64,000 nt of DNA, from positions 186,001 through 250,000 of the forward strand of contig NZ_JARVSM010000010.1 in assembly GCF_030209175.1 (NCBI RefSeq), written 5' to 3'. The notes under the pieces were generated by a model that saw only the letters and a list, made by a program, of their open reading frames with translations, was not told the origin of the DNA and searched no databases. A program made the position numbers and the translations under genes. Positions 44,653 through 52,178 of the stretch are shown here, piece by piece (positions within the stretch are counted from its first letter, which is position 1; each line of letters starts with the position of its first letter). Source of the DNA: Pseudomonas sp. efr-133-TYG-5. GTDB taxonomy: Bacteria > Pseudomonadota > Gammaproteobacteria > Pseudomonadales > Pseudomonadaceae.

Positions 44653-44841
44653 ATGCTGATTCTGACTCGTCGGTGCGCAGAAAGCCTGATTATCGGTGAT
44701 GGCGAAATCACCGTGACCGTGCTCGGCGTTAAAGGAAACCAAGTGCGCATTGGCGTCAACGCGCCGAAAGAGGTGGCCGTGCACCGTGAGGAAATTTACC
44801 TGCGTATAAAGAAAGAGAAGGACGAAGAACCAAGCCATTAA
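44653..44841 (+). CDS. rsmA: Carbon storage/secondary-metabolite regulator RsmA
   Basis: A 62-residue CsrA-family RNA-binding dimer that binds GGA motifs in mRNA leaders and represses translation of exoproducts, biofilm and related functions; titrated by the Rsm sRNAs. Whole sequence MLILTRRCAESLIIGDGEIT matches the family, with the conserved Arg44-type residue in AVHREEIY. AGGAG lies before the ATG. Upstream GAACTG-N18-TCAAT (44527-44555) resembles an AlgU promoter. tRNA-Ser follows 62 bases on. Confidence 0.97.
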   Translation: MLILTRRCAESLIIGDGEITVTVLGVKGNQVRIGVNAPKEVAVHREEIYLRIKKEKDEEPSH

Positions 44842-44903
44842 TTTTTATCGTTTTTTATGTTTGCAAACGGGGAAGAAGCTGGTTAATATACGCCCCGTGT
44901 TGC

Positions 44904-44994
44904 GGAGAGCTGGCCGAGTGGCCGAAGGCGCTCCCCTGCTAAGGGAGTACACCTCAAAAGGGTGTCGGGGGTTCGAATCCCCCGTTCTCCGCCA
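44904..44994 (+). tRNA. tRNA-Ser (GCU)
   Basis: A 91-base type II tRNA with an extended variable arm. Anticodon GCT in CCCTGCTAAGGG; acceptor GGAGAGC pairs with GTTCTCC and the CCA is encoded. Upstream TTGCAA-17-TAATAT is a promoter candidate. Confidence 0.95.
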
Positions 44995-45059
44995 TTATTT
45001 GCTTAGTACGTTGTAATCTGGCTTTTTCTGTAAGTTGTTGAATTTATTAGAAAAAGTGG

Positions 45060-45087
45060 TTGGAATAGAGATTAGACGGGCTATAAT
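45060..45087 (+). promoter_or_regulatory. Promoter of the tRNA-Arg array
   Basis: TTGGAA (45060-45065), 16-base spacer, TATAAT (45082-45087), then the GC-rich GCGGC discriminator of stringently controlled stable-RNA promoters, 14 bases before the first tRNA-Arg. Confidence 0.7.
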
Positions 45088-45101
45088 GCGGCGCAACAAA
45101 T

Positions 45102-45178
45102 GCACTCGTAGCTCAGCTGGATAGAGTACTCGGCTACGAACCGAGCGGTCACAGGTTCGAATCCTGTCGAGTGCACCA
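45102..45178 (+). tRNA. tRNA-Arg (ACG), copy 1
   Basis: A 77-base cloverleaf; anticodon ACG in CTACGAA, TTCGAATC T-loop, encoded CCA. Copies 2 and 3 are identical in sequence. Confidence 0.97.
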
Positions 45179-45250
45179 TTTAAGAGTCAGTTGCAGCGAT
45201 GTAAATGACTCGGCTTCAACCAGCTGTGATCTGGTCTATCAAACACAAAT

Positions 45251-45327
45251 GCACTCGTAGCTCAGCTGGATAGAGTACTCGGCTACGAACCGAGCGGTCA
45301 CAGGTTCGAATCCTGTCGAGTGCACCA
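45251..45327 (+). tRNA. tRNA-Arg (ACG), copy 2
   Basis: Identical to copy 1, starting 149 bases further on. The spacer between copies is also duplicated with a few changes. Confidence 0.97.
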
Positions 45328-45400
45328 TTTAAGAGTTGGTTGCAGCATTGCAAGTGACTTGGCTTCAACCAGTTGTGATCTGGTCTAACAAACACAAAAT

Positions 45401-45477
45401 GCACTCGTAGCTCAGCTGGATAGAGTACTCGGCTACGAACCGAGCGGTCACAGGTTCGAATCCTGTCGAGTGCACCA
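45401..45477 (+). tRNA. tRNA-Arg (ACG), copy 3
   Basis: Identical to copies 1 and 2, starting 150 bases after copy 2. It is followed by a terminator at 45488. Confidence 0.97.
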
Positions 45478-45487
45478 TATACCAAGA

Positions 45488-45512
45488 AGCCCGCGTTCAA
45501 CGCGGGCTTTTT
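45488..45512 (+). terminator. tRNA-Arg array terminator
   Basis: AGCCCGCG-TTCAA-CGCGGGCT then TTTT. It overlaps the 3' end of the convergent secreted-protein gene. Confidence 0.85.
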
Positions 45513-46012
45513 GCTGTCCGGGATTTGGCTTTTCCGGTCACGCATCCTCTTTCATCAAAATCGATTTGTGCAGTACGGCCTCGCTTGAGGTCGTATCGGT
45601 AGATCGTGCTCGAATTGCGCAGGCTGACCTTGTCCGGTTTGCCCAGCGCGCTTTCAACATCCTGCTGGCTCATGCCGACGACGACCCTGCGGTTGATGAT
45701 TGCTTCGCGGCGTTGCCGGGCGTCGATCAGGTTTCCGCATTTATCCTGCGCCTGGCCGACAATGCCGACTTCTCGTCCCCTGAATGTCATGCCGGATCTT
45801 TCCTCGTAGCGGGCATCAGGCAGCAAAGCGACAGGGCCGGGCGAGTAGGGATGAACTTCGTGGGGCGAAAGGTGCTCATCGCTGGCGCAGCTCAAGGTGG
45901 TGAACGTGACGCTGCCGTCGGCTGCCTCGCAGCGATGCAGGGTGCTGGCGCTTGCCAGGAGCGGCAGGCAGAGCAGGGTGGTCAGGGCCATTGGCGCGGC
46001 AATTGTTGGCAT
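45497..46012 (-). CDS. Secreted protein, DUF4124-like N-term and SmpA/BamE-like motif
   Basis: A 171-residue protein with a signal peptide (MALTTLLCLPLLASAS). After it, LHRCEAADGSVTFTTLSCAS resembles DUF4124 modules; the later block RVVVGMSQQDVESALGKPDKV is the SmpA/OmlA (BamE-like) helix-loop seen in envelope proteins. Start MPTIAAPM follows GGAGG by 8 bases. The last 16 bases lie inside the tRNA terminator on the other strand. Periplasmic or envelope role; no specific function known. Confidence 0.7.
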   Translation of the reverse strand: MPTIAAPMALTTLLCLPLLASASTLHRCEAADGSVTFTTLSCASDEHLSPHEVHPYSPGPVALLPDARYEERSGMTFRGREVGIVGQAQDKCGNLIDARQRREAIINRRVVVGMSQQDVESALGKPDKVSLRNSSTIYRYDLKRGRTAQIDFDERGCVTGKAKSRTAKSPR

Positions 46013-46333
46013 TTGCCGTCCTCCATGACGTTCCATGCTCAAGGGTAGCTGCTACATTTTTCGCTGTCGGTGTGTTTTCTTTTCAGGATGAGTCGTCGCA
46101 CTTGCAGGGATCAGGACGGCGCTCAGGTTTGTCTCGCAAGCGCTTGTTTCAGCCACGATTTTTTAACGTTTAAAACCGTCAGGCGGTGTATCATTGCGCC
46201 CGTCAGCCCCGCCGGGGCTTATGGAAAACTTCCATGGACTTACCCAGTAGTTACTCAGTACCCCGTTTCACCAATCATGAATTGACTGATTGATCCTTCC
46301 GGCGTGCCCCGCTGCTGGGAGTGGAGTTCGCCT
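46013..46333 (+). other. mgtE leader region
   Basis: No gene supported. A weak promoter candidate (TTTAAA-14-TATCAT, about 46168-46193) would give a ~150-base leader holding the hairpin AGCCCCGCCGGGGCT near 46205. No known magnesium riboswitch consensus is recognised. Confidence 0.35.
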
Positions 46334-47776
46334 ATGTCCGAAATCGAAGTAAAGAAAACGCAGGAAAGCCTGCAGGATCGCCTAGCTCAGGTGGTCGAGC
46401 TGCTGCAGCGCCAGCGGGTTGTCGAAGACCTGACTCACCGCCAGGAAGGCCCGCATCATGACCGGGTCGAGAACCTGGTTCACCGGCAGAATCTCGTCGA
46501 GCTGCAACGCAAGCTCGATGATCTGCACTCCGCCGACGTCGCCTACATTCTTGAAGCATTGCCGCTGGACGATCGTCTGACGCTCTGGCAACTGGTCAAG
46601 GCCGATCGCGACGGCGACATTCTGCTCGAAGTATCCGATTCCGTCCGTGAAACGCTGATCGCCGACATGGACGATCACGAGCTCCTGGCTGCGGCCAAGG
46701 ACATGGATGCCGACGAACTTGCTGACCTGGCCTCCGAGCTGCCGCGAGACGTCGTCCATGAGCTGATGGAGACCCTTGACCAGCAACAACGCGAGCGTGT
46801 GCGCTCGGCCCTGTCCTACGACGAGGAGCAGGTCGGTGCGCTGATGGACTTCGAGATGGTCACCATCCGTGAGGATGTCAGCCTCGAAGTGGTGTTGCGC
46901 TATCTGCGGCGTCTGAAAGAGCTGCCAGGGCATACCGACAAACTGTTCGTAGTCGACTACGACGGCGTGCTCAAAGGCGTGCTGCCGATCAAGCGCCTGC
47001 TGGTCAATGACCCGGAAAAACAGGTGGCTGAAGTCATGGCCAGCGATCCGGTGAGTTTCCATCCGGACGAAGACGCCTACGACGCCGCTCAGGCGTTCGA
47101 GCGTTACGACTTGATCTCGGCCCCGGTGGTCGACAAGAACGGCAAGCTGATCGGCCGTCTGACCATCGACGAAATGGTCGACCTGATCCGTGAGGAAAGC
47201 GAAAGCGAAGTCCTCAACATGGCCGGTCTGCGCGAAGAGGAAGACATCTTCGCCTCCGTCTGGAAATCCCTGCGCAACCGTTGGGCGTGGCTGGCAATCA
47301 ACTTGATCACTGCCTTTGTCGCTTCGCGGGTGATCGGCCTGTTCGAAGGTTCGATCGAAAAACTGGTGGCGCTCGCGGCGCTGATGCCGATCGTGGCGGG
47401 TATCGGCGGTAACTCCGGTAACCAGACGATCACCATGATCGTGCGTGCCATGGCGCTCGACCAGGTCAGCACCGGCAACACCTCGCGTCTGATGCGCAAG
47501 GAGCTGGCGGTAGCGTTGATCAACGGTCTAGTCTGGGGCGGGGTGATCGGTGTGGTCGCTTACCTGCTTTATGGCAGTTGGTCGCTGGGCGTGGTGATGA
47601 CGGCGGCGATGACCCTCAACCTGCTGCTCGCGGCGCTGATGGGCGTGCTGATCCCGATGACACTGGCCAAGATGGGCCGTGATCCGGCAATGGGCGCCAG
47701 CGTGATGATCACCGCGATGACCGACAGCGGCGGTTTCTTCATCTTCCTTGGCCTGGCGACGATCTTCCTGCTCTGA
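46334..47776 (+). CDS. mgtE: Magnesium transporter MgtE
   Basis: A 480-residue Mg2+ channel. The N-domain (~residues 20-140, helical, HSADVAYILEALPLDDRL-type repeats) is followed by paired CBS domains (~140-270), an amphipathic helix and five membrane helices with the GIGGNSGNQTITMIVRA filter segment. Family-typical length. Start MSEIEVKK preferred; the codons before lack support. Shares a bidirectional terminator with amrZ. Confidence 0.93.
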   Translation: MSEIEVKKTQESLQDRLAQVVELLQRQRVVEDLTHRQEGPHHDRVENLVHRQNLVELQRKLDDLHSADVAYILEALPLDDRLTLWQLVKADRDGDILLEVSDSVRETLIADMDDHELLAAAKDMDADELADLASELPRDVVHELMETLDQQQRERVRSALSYDEEQVGALMDFEMVTIREDVSLEVVLRYLRRLKELPGHTDKLFVVDYDGVLKGVLPIKRLLVNDPEKQVAEVMASDPVSFHPDEDAYDAAQAFERYDLISAPVVDKNGKLIGRLTIDEMVDLIREESESEVLNMAGLREEEDIFASVWKSLRNRWAWLAINLITAFVASRVIGLFEGSIEKLVALAALMPIVAGIGGNSGNQTITMIVRAMALDQVSTGNTSRLMRKELAVALINGLVWGGVIGVVAYLLYGSWSLGVVMTAAMTLNLLLAALMGVLIPMTLAKMGRDPAMGASVMITAMTDSGGFFIFLGLATIFLL

Positions 47777-47788
47777 TCGACTCGCACG

Positions 47789-47816
47789 AAAAAGCCCGCC
47801 AATTGGCGGGCTTTTT
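47789..47816 (+). terminator. mgtE terminator
   Basis: AAAAAGCCCGCC-AATT-GGCGGGCTTTTT; symmetric, so it can act in both directions. Confidence 0.85.
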
Positions 47817-47850
47817 CATGTCGCGGCAAAAATACGGGGTAATCCCGGGC

Positions 47851-47877
47851 AAAAAAAAGCCAGCATGCTTGCTGGCT
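47851..47877 (-). terminator. amrZ terminator
   Basis: On the minus strand AAGCCAGCA-AGCATGCTGGCTT followed by a T8 run, 18 bases after the amrZ stop. Confidence 0.8.
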
Positions 47878-47894
47878 TGAGGTGTCGCTATGAA

Positions 47895-48221
47895 TCAGGA
47901 CGCGTCTGCGGCCATTTCGGCATCGTGAGCGATCAGCGATACCAGAGCGTTCTGCTGGCGGTGGGAGAGCTGGCGGAAGCGTTGCAGCAGCTCGCGTTCG
48001 TGCAACGACAGCTCCGGGCTGTCCAGGCGCATGCTCAGCTCTTCGCCCAGTGCGCCTTCCTGAATAAGACTCTGCTCAAGGCGCGCAATGATCTCGGAGT
48101 TCATGCTGCGATGATGATTGCGAGCCACCTCGGCAATGCGTTCACGCATTCCGTCTGGCAGACGTACGACGAACTTGTCAGCCGTACGGCTGGAATAAAT
48201 TGCCTGTTTCAATGGGCGCAT
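47895..48221 (-). CDS. amrZ: Ribbon-helix-helix regulator AmrZ (AlgZ)
   Basis: A 108-residue Arc-family DNA-binding protein that in Pseudomonas controls alginate, motility, pili and c-di-GMP genes. The ribbon-helix-helix is at residues ~12-50 (YSSRTADKFVVRLPDGMRERI, then HHRSMNSEIIARLEQSL) and the C-terminal tetramer region ends DSPELSLHERELLQRFRQL. It is close to P. aeruginosa AmrZ from memory of that sequence. The 388-base upstream region may contain its autoregulatory sites. Confidence 0.95.
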   Translation of the reverse strand: MRPLKQAIYSSRTADKFVVRLPDGMRERIAEVARNHHRSMNSEIIARLEQSLIQEGALGEELSMRLDSPELSLHERELLQRFRQLSHRQQNALVSLIAHDAEMAADAS

Positions 48222-48609
48222 ATATTTAACCGGTTAGTTCAGGGGAGCGGTTCTCGGGATTGGCCGCAGGATGTGTGGTAGGACAAGCATCCGCGCCAAA
48301 TGGTTCAACCTGAATTGTTAAGAGGCCCGCATCATGCCTCAAAATTGCCAGATCATTGGCGTCAATTCTGTGACAAATATTGAGCTGGGTAAAGGCGTAA
48401 TGCCAGCACCAATTATCAGAAATGCGGACTGGTTTGAAAAGATTGCCTCTGCCCGTATCACTGACCGCGTCCCGCTGCACGTGAGGTGATGCCCGCAGGC
48501 GTCAGAACGTGCATGCTATGCGGCTCCGATCCTTGTTCCTTACCTTTACAGGATAGTGGCAAATGGCCGATTTACTAGGGGCAGACCCGTGCTGGAGGGC
48601 GATTTCAGG
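48222..48609. promoter_or_regulatory. amrZ / phnN divergent region
   Basis: No gene supported. On the minus strand GAACCA-N17-TCCTA (about 48277-48305) is a weak AlgU-like promoter candidate for amrZ. On the plus side GGAGGG (48594-48599) is the phnN ribosome site. Otherwise nothing clear. Confidence 0.35.
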
Positions 48610-49179
48610 ATGGATGGCAAGCTTATTTATCTGATGGGGCCGTCCGGTTCCGGCAAGGACAGCCTGATCGACGCCGCACGTGAGCGATTGGGCGAGATGA
48701 ATTGCCAGGTGATCCGGCGCGTCATCACCCGATCAGCGGAGTCAGTCGGAGAAGATGCCGTGGGTGTGACCCCGGCGGAGTTCGAACGACGCCAGCGCGC
48801 GGGCGACTTTGCGCTGGCATGGCACGCCAATGGCCTGGATTACGGCATCCCGCGCGAGCTGGATGAATGGCTCAAGGCCGGCAAGCATGTGCTGGTAAAC
48901 GGCTCCCGGGAGAATCTGCGTCAGGCCCAGGCGCGCTACCCGACGCTGTTGCCTGTCCTGCTCACGGTCAGGGAGGAGGTGTTGCGCGAGCGCCTGCTCA
49001 GGCGCGGTCGCGAAACACTGGAGCAGATCGACGCACGGCTGGCGCGCAATGCCCTGTTTATCGAGGGAAGGGCCGTGGACCGGCCGGTCTACCTGCTCGA
49101 CAACTCCGGCAATCTGGCGGAGGCCGTCGATCAGCTGCTGCAATGGATCAGTGTCAACGCAGCACCGGATCAAACTTGA
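48610..49179 (+). CDS. phnN: Ribose 1,5-bisphosphate phosphokinase PhnN
   Basis: A 189-residue small kinase that makes PRPP from ribose 1,5-bisphosphate in phosphonate use. Walker A is GPSGSGKDSL (~residues 10-19) and the guanylate-kinase-like ITRSAESVGEDAVGVT follows. GGAGGG lies 10 bases before this ATG; an upstream ATG (48556) would add 18 residues. No other phn (C-P lyase) gene is in the window, so here it may be a remnant or a PRPP salvage enzyme. Confidence 0.85.
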   Translation: MDGKLIYLMGPSGSGKDSLIDAARERLGEMNCQVIRRVITRSAESVGEDAVGVTPAEFERRQRAGDFALAWHANGLDYGIPRELDEWLKAGKHVLVNGSRENLRQAQARYPTLLPVLLTVREEVLRERLLRRGRETLEQIDARLARNALFIEGRAVDRPVYLLDNSGNLAEAVDQLLQWISVNAAPDQT

Positions 49180-49333
49180 TCTTGCGCCCGGCCACCAGTG
49201 CCAGCACGAAAAGTACCGCGAATACGCCGCAGCCAATCAGCGGCAGGGTCACCCGGGTGTCCTCGAACAGCGAAAAATGCAAGGCGCCGCTCAACAAGGC
49301 GAGGATCAGAAATCCCGTGGCTGATTTGGACAT
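49154..49333 (-). CDS. 59-residue membrane protein
   Basis: A small protein with two hydrophobic segments (GFLILALLSGALHFSLF, LIGCGVFAVLFVLALVAG) and a basic tail (GRKIKFDP). AGGAG lies before the ATG. Its 3' end overlaps the convergent phnN end by 26 bases. No family recognised; topology suggests an inner-membrane helper. Confidence 0.7.
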   Translation of the reverse strand: MSKSATGFLILALLSGALHFSLFEDTRVTLPLIGCGVFAVLFVLALVAGRKIKFDPVLR

Positions 49334-49353
49334 GCTGTACTCCTGAGGATGAT

Positions 49354-49587
49354 TCAAAACACCAGACGTTCGGTCGACTGCGTCTGCATGGGCTCGGCAA
49401 TCTCGCTGACTTCGCGCGAAACGTAGCCGCGTTGATCGCTCAGCACCGCCAGCTGCGGCGTGCGCTGCACCTGCAGGTAGTGCGGCATGCGCTGGGCGAC
49501 TACAGGCTCGGCACTCTCGGGGGCAAAATGGAAACCCAGCAGAACCGCCAGGGCAATTGCGTTTGCGAGCAAGAGGGTGCTGTTCAT
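49354..49587 (-). CDS. 77-residue membrane-anchored protein
   Basis: A single N-terminal hydrophobic segment (LLLANAIALAVLLGFHFAP) then a polar tail. Ribosome site GGAG precedes the ATG. It is 20 bases upstream of the 59-residue membrane protein on the same strand, so the two probably form an operon. Function unknown. Confidence 0.65.
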   Translation of the reverse strand: MNSTLLLANAIALAVLLGFHFAPESAEPVVAQRMPHYLQVQRTPQLAVLSDQRGYVSREVSEIAEPMQTQSTERLVF

Positions 49588-49870
49588 GAGGCGCGACTCC
49601 GTTTGTTCTTCTATGGAACAGACAAAGCAGCTGTCGTGCCAACAGTCTAACCGCTGTTAAGTCCTTTAAAAACAAGGATTTAGCAGGATTTTTCGGATGC
49701 TAAGCATTGCATTCTGCAAGGCTGGCTTTTTGCGGTGATGCAAATTGCACGGTAAATGCTCCGGCGCCATTGCAGGGCGCCTGCCTACACTTAAAAAGCC
49801 CTACGGACGACATGACAAACCCGGGCCCGGCCGTTAACATGCACGCCGTCTGTCGCACCGGCAGTTCTGT

Positions 49871-49947
49871 GTCCCAGTAGCTCAATTGGATAGAGCATCC
49901 CCCTCCTAAGGGGAAGGTTGGCAGTTCGAACCTGCCCTGGGACACCA
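49871..49947 (+). tRNA. tRNA-Arg (CCU)
   Basis: A 77-base cloverleaf; anticodon CCT in CCTCCTAAGG, acceptor GTCCCAG pairs with CTGGGAC, T-loop TTCGAAC, encoded CCA. Reads AGG codons, which are rare in this genome. Confidence 0.96.
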
Positions 49948-50142
49948 TATGTTTCCGGCCCCCGTGGCCTATGTTCTGCCTGCCCGGTTTCGCCGCAGGG
50001 GAGAGCACGTCAAAGCCTCTTTCAGAAAGATCTGGAGGAGGCTTTTTTGCATTCATGGCTCTGTTAAGGGAAAGTCCGAGAGCTTTTACCGACCTGCGGC
50101 CAACACTTGGCACGGCAGGCAGAACACAAGGATGTGTGAGTG

Positions 50143-50520
50143 ATGAAAAGAATACGCGTCGCCGGACTGAGCGTTTTTCTGCTGGTTCAGGCCTCGCTTG
50201 CCTGTGCGGATACTGTCGCGGGCAAGAACCTGTATGTGCAGCGCTGCTCGATGTGCCATGGCGCGGATCTGCGGGCAAGCGGGCCGCTGGCGCATAAAAG
50301 CGATCCACCGACCCCTGACCTGACCACGCCTTCTTTCAGGAAACGCCTGGCGGCCTACCCAGGCGTCATCGTGTCGTCGATCATCCTTCGGCCAAATGGC
50401 GACTTGATTCCACGTACATTGCGAGAGAATGGCGTGAAGCTGGCGCCGCACCCCTGGAGCGTCAAGGATTTCCGCGACTTGAATGAGTACATGGCCGGCA
50501 TGATTTCCCGAAGTCGATGA
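50143..50520 (+). CDS. c-type cytochrome
   Basis: A 125-residue periplasmic protein with a signal peptide (cut near ACA-D, residue ~22) and one heme site CSMCH at residues 35-39. No second heme motif. PGVIVSSIILRPNGDLIPRTL lies where the cytochrome c core helices follow. The start follows AAGGA by ~10 bases. Single gene with its own terminator; the electron partner is unknown. Confidence 0.85.
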   Translation: MKRIRVAGLSVFLLVQASLACADTVAGKNLYVQRCSMCHGADLRASGPLAHKSDPPTPDLTTPSFRKRLAAYPGVIVSSIILRPNGDLIPRTLRENGVKLAPHPWSVKDFRDLNEYMAGMISRSR

Positions 50521-50535
50521 AGCCTGCATGAACAA

Positions 50536-50568
50536 CGCCCCGCGCAGCGTCAGTTGGCGGGGCTTTTT
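50536..50568 (+). terminator. Terminator after cytochrome c
   Basis: GCCCCGC and GCGGGGC arms followed by TTTTT. Confidence 0.8.
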
Positions 50569-50585
50569 CATGTTCGGCGTCCGGG

Positions 50586-51962
50586 CTATTGCTCCTCGCC
50601 ACTTGTGGGTCTGCCCATTGCAGTGCTGATGTCGGTCAGGTATCGACGTCCGTTGATCTCGTAGCCGCGCTCCTGTTCGGCCTCGCCCGGTTTGCGCACC
50701 GTGACTTGCGCGTACAGGCCATCCTTGGCGCTGTAGGCGCCGAACCAGGCATTCATCCTGGCAATGAAGCACTCGCCGGCAATGGTCACCGCGAAGTCGG
50801 CAACTGGCTCGATGGCGTAATAGCCCGCGCCGTAGCCGTAATATTCCTCGCTGTCAGTGGCGGCGGCGGGAATCGGGCACAGCGGCTTGCGCGCTTGCCC
50901 GCTGTCGGACGAGTCTGCGTCGACCGTGGCCAGGCCTTGGGCGAGCGCGCGGTGCAGCGCCTGCGTCAGTTGATAGGTGGTTTCATGTTCAGCGTCAGGC
51001 TGGGTGCGAGGGATGCTGAGTCGATAGCGATAGCGCACCGTCAGCTTGGGGACTTCATGGTTGACCTGAAAGGGATTGAGCAGGTAGACCTCGTCGATGC
51101 CGTAGCCCCCCTCGCGATAGGCGGCATAGACCCTGTCGCCAAGACTGATCCAGTTCACCGACTGGTTGGCGCCGCGCTCACTGATGGAGTAGAGCGCGCC
51201 GCCAATGGATTCGCCGTCCGACGCCGGAGTCCGGCGGATGAAGCGGTCGCCGTCGCGGCGAAACACTTCCACGAAAGTGAACAGGCCGGTGCCGCCGGTG
51301 TAGGTCTGCACGATCAGGTCGCGCTGCCCGTCACCGTCCAGGTCCAGCAGGGTGAACGACGTGGCGCCCAGGGCGGTGTCAGCGGCGAAATCAGTTGCAC
51401 TCAACGCCTGCCACTCATCCGCGGAAACACCTTTGGCGACAGTCTTCGGGAAGTGGGTTTTTTCCGAAGACGGATCGGCGTCCGGCTCGGCAGAAAAGGT
51501 GGTCTCCGGGCCTTTTAGCGCCAGCGAAGCGAGGGTTCGCTCGAGGGCAAACTCCGGGTCATTTTTCCTGCTGGCGCGAACCCGGTTCTGCAGCTCGTCC
51601 AATACTTGTTTGTCGACGCCGCGCGGCTGATGGGCGAGCACTTCCGTCCACTGCGCCTGCAAGTCTTTCAGGCGCTCGCGGTAGCGCTGCTCCAGGCAAG
51701 CGATATCGGCCACGCATTCATTGCGCGATTGCAGCCAGAGGCGTTGCGTGCCTCTGAGTTGCGGTTTCACCGCCGCAGAGGCGTTCATCAGCTCTCGATA
51801 AACCTCGCCCAGCTGTGCGTCGAGTTCATATAAGCCGTTATTCGCACAAATGGTGTTTTCCACGGCGTTCGCCGCTTTTGTGCAGTCCATTGCGCTCGCC
51901 GTGGCGTGCTGGAGAAACAGCAGCGCACAGGCGGACAGGATGTAGCGTCCTTTGAGGTACAC
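50586..51962 (-). CDS. Secreted protein with LprI-like N-terminus
   Basis: A 458-residue protein starting with GTG (VYLKGRYILS), chosen because it gives a signal peptide (ending HATASA) and follows AAGG; an ATG at 52016 would bury it. Residues ~25-110 resemble the LprI/DUF1311 fold with paired Cys (MDCTKAANAVENTICANN and CVADIACLEQRY). The middle holds a repeat-like DLDGDGQRDLIVQTYTGG strand and the C-terminus has no known domain. Some LprI-fold proteins inhibit lysozyme; here that is only inference. Confidence 0.65.
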   Translation of the reverse strand: MYLKGRYILSACALLFLQHATASAMDCTKAANAVENTICANNGLYELDAQLGEVYRELMNASAAVKPQLRGTQRLWLQSRNECVADIACLEQRYRERLKDLQAQWTEVLAHQPRGVDKQVLDELQNRVRASRKNDPEFALERTLASLALKGPETTFSAEPDADPSSEKTHFPKTVAKGVSADEWQALSATDFAADTALGATSFTLLDLDGDGQRDLIVQTYTGGTGLFTFVEVFRRDGDRFIRRTPASDGESIGGALYSISERGANQSVNWISLGDRVYAAYREGGYGIDEVYLLNPFQVNHEVPKLTVRYRYRLSIPRTQPDAEHETTYQLTQALHRALAQGLATVDADSSDSGQARKPLCPIPAAATDSEEYYGYGAGYYAIEPVADFAVTIAGECFIARMNAWFGAYSAKDGLYAQVTVRKPGEAEQERGYEINGRRYLTDISTAMGRPTSGEEQ

Positions 51963-52178
51963 GGGATCAGCCTTGTATCGAGAAGTTGGCGGGTGTGCAG
52001 GGTAATCACTGCGCAAGGAATCTTGAAGCCCTGCTTCAAGAGAACCGCAGAGCCTGCCGATAACTCATTCGGTGGCTTCAGCGGCGCACGAAATCGCTTG
52101 ATAGCATTTGGCCTCCAGTTATCATCTGCGCGCCTGTAAAACCCTCGGTCCATCCTCTAAATTGCCTGGAAATCCTCG

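Noticed and set aside
45102..45477. CRISPR-like short repeated array
   Set aside because: The repeats are whole tRNA-Arg genes with duplicated spacers, not CRISPR repeats; no cas genes.
48226..48480. 84-residue minus-strand frame upstream of amrZ
   Set aside because: No ribosome site and no recognisable motif; it covers the likely amrZ regulatory region.
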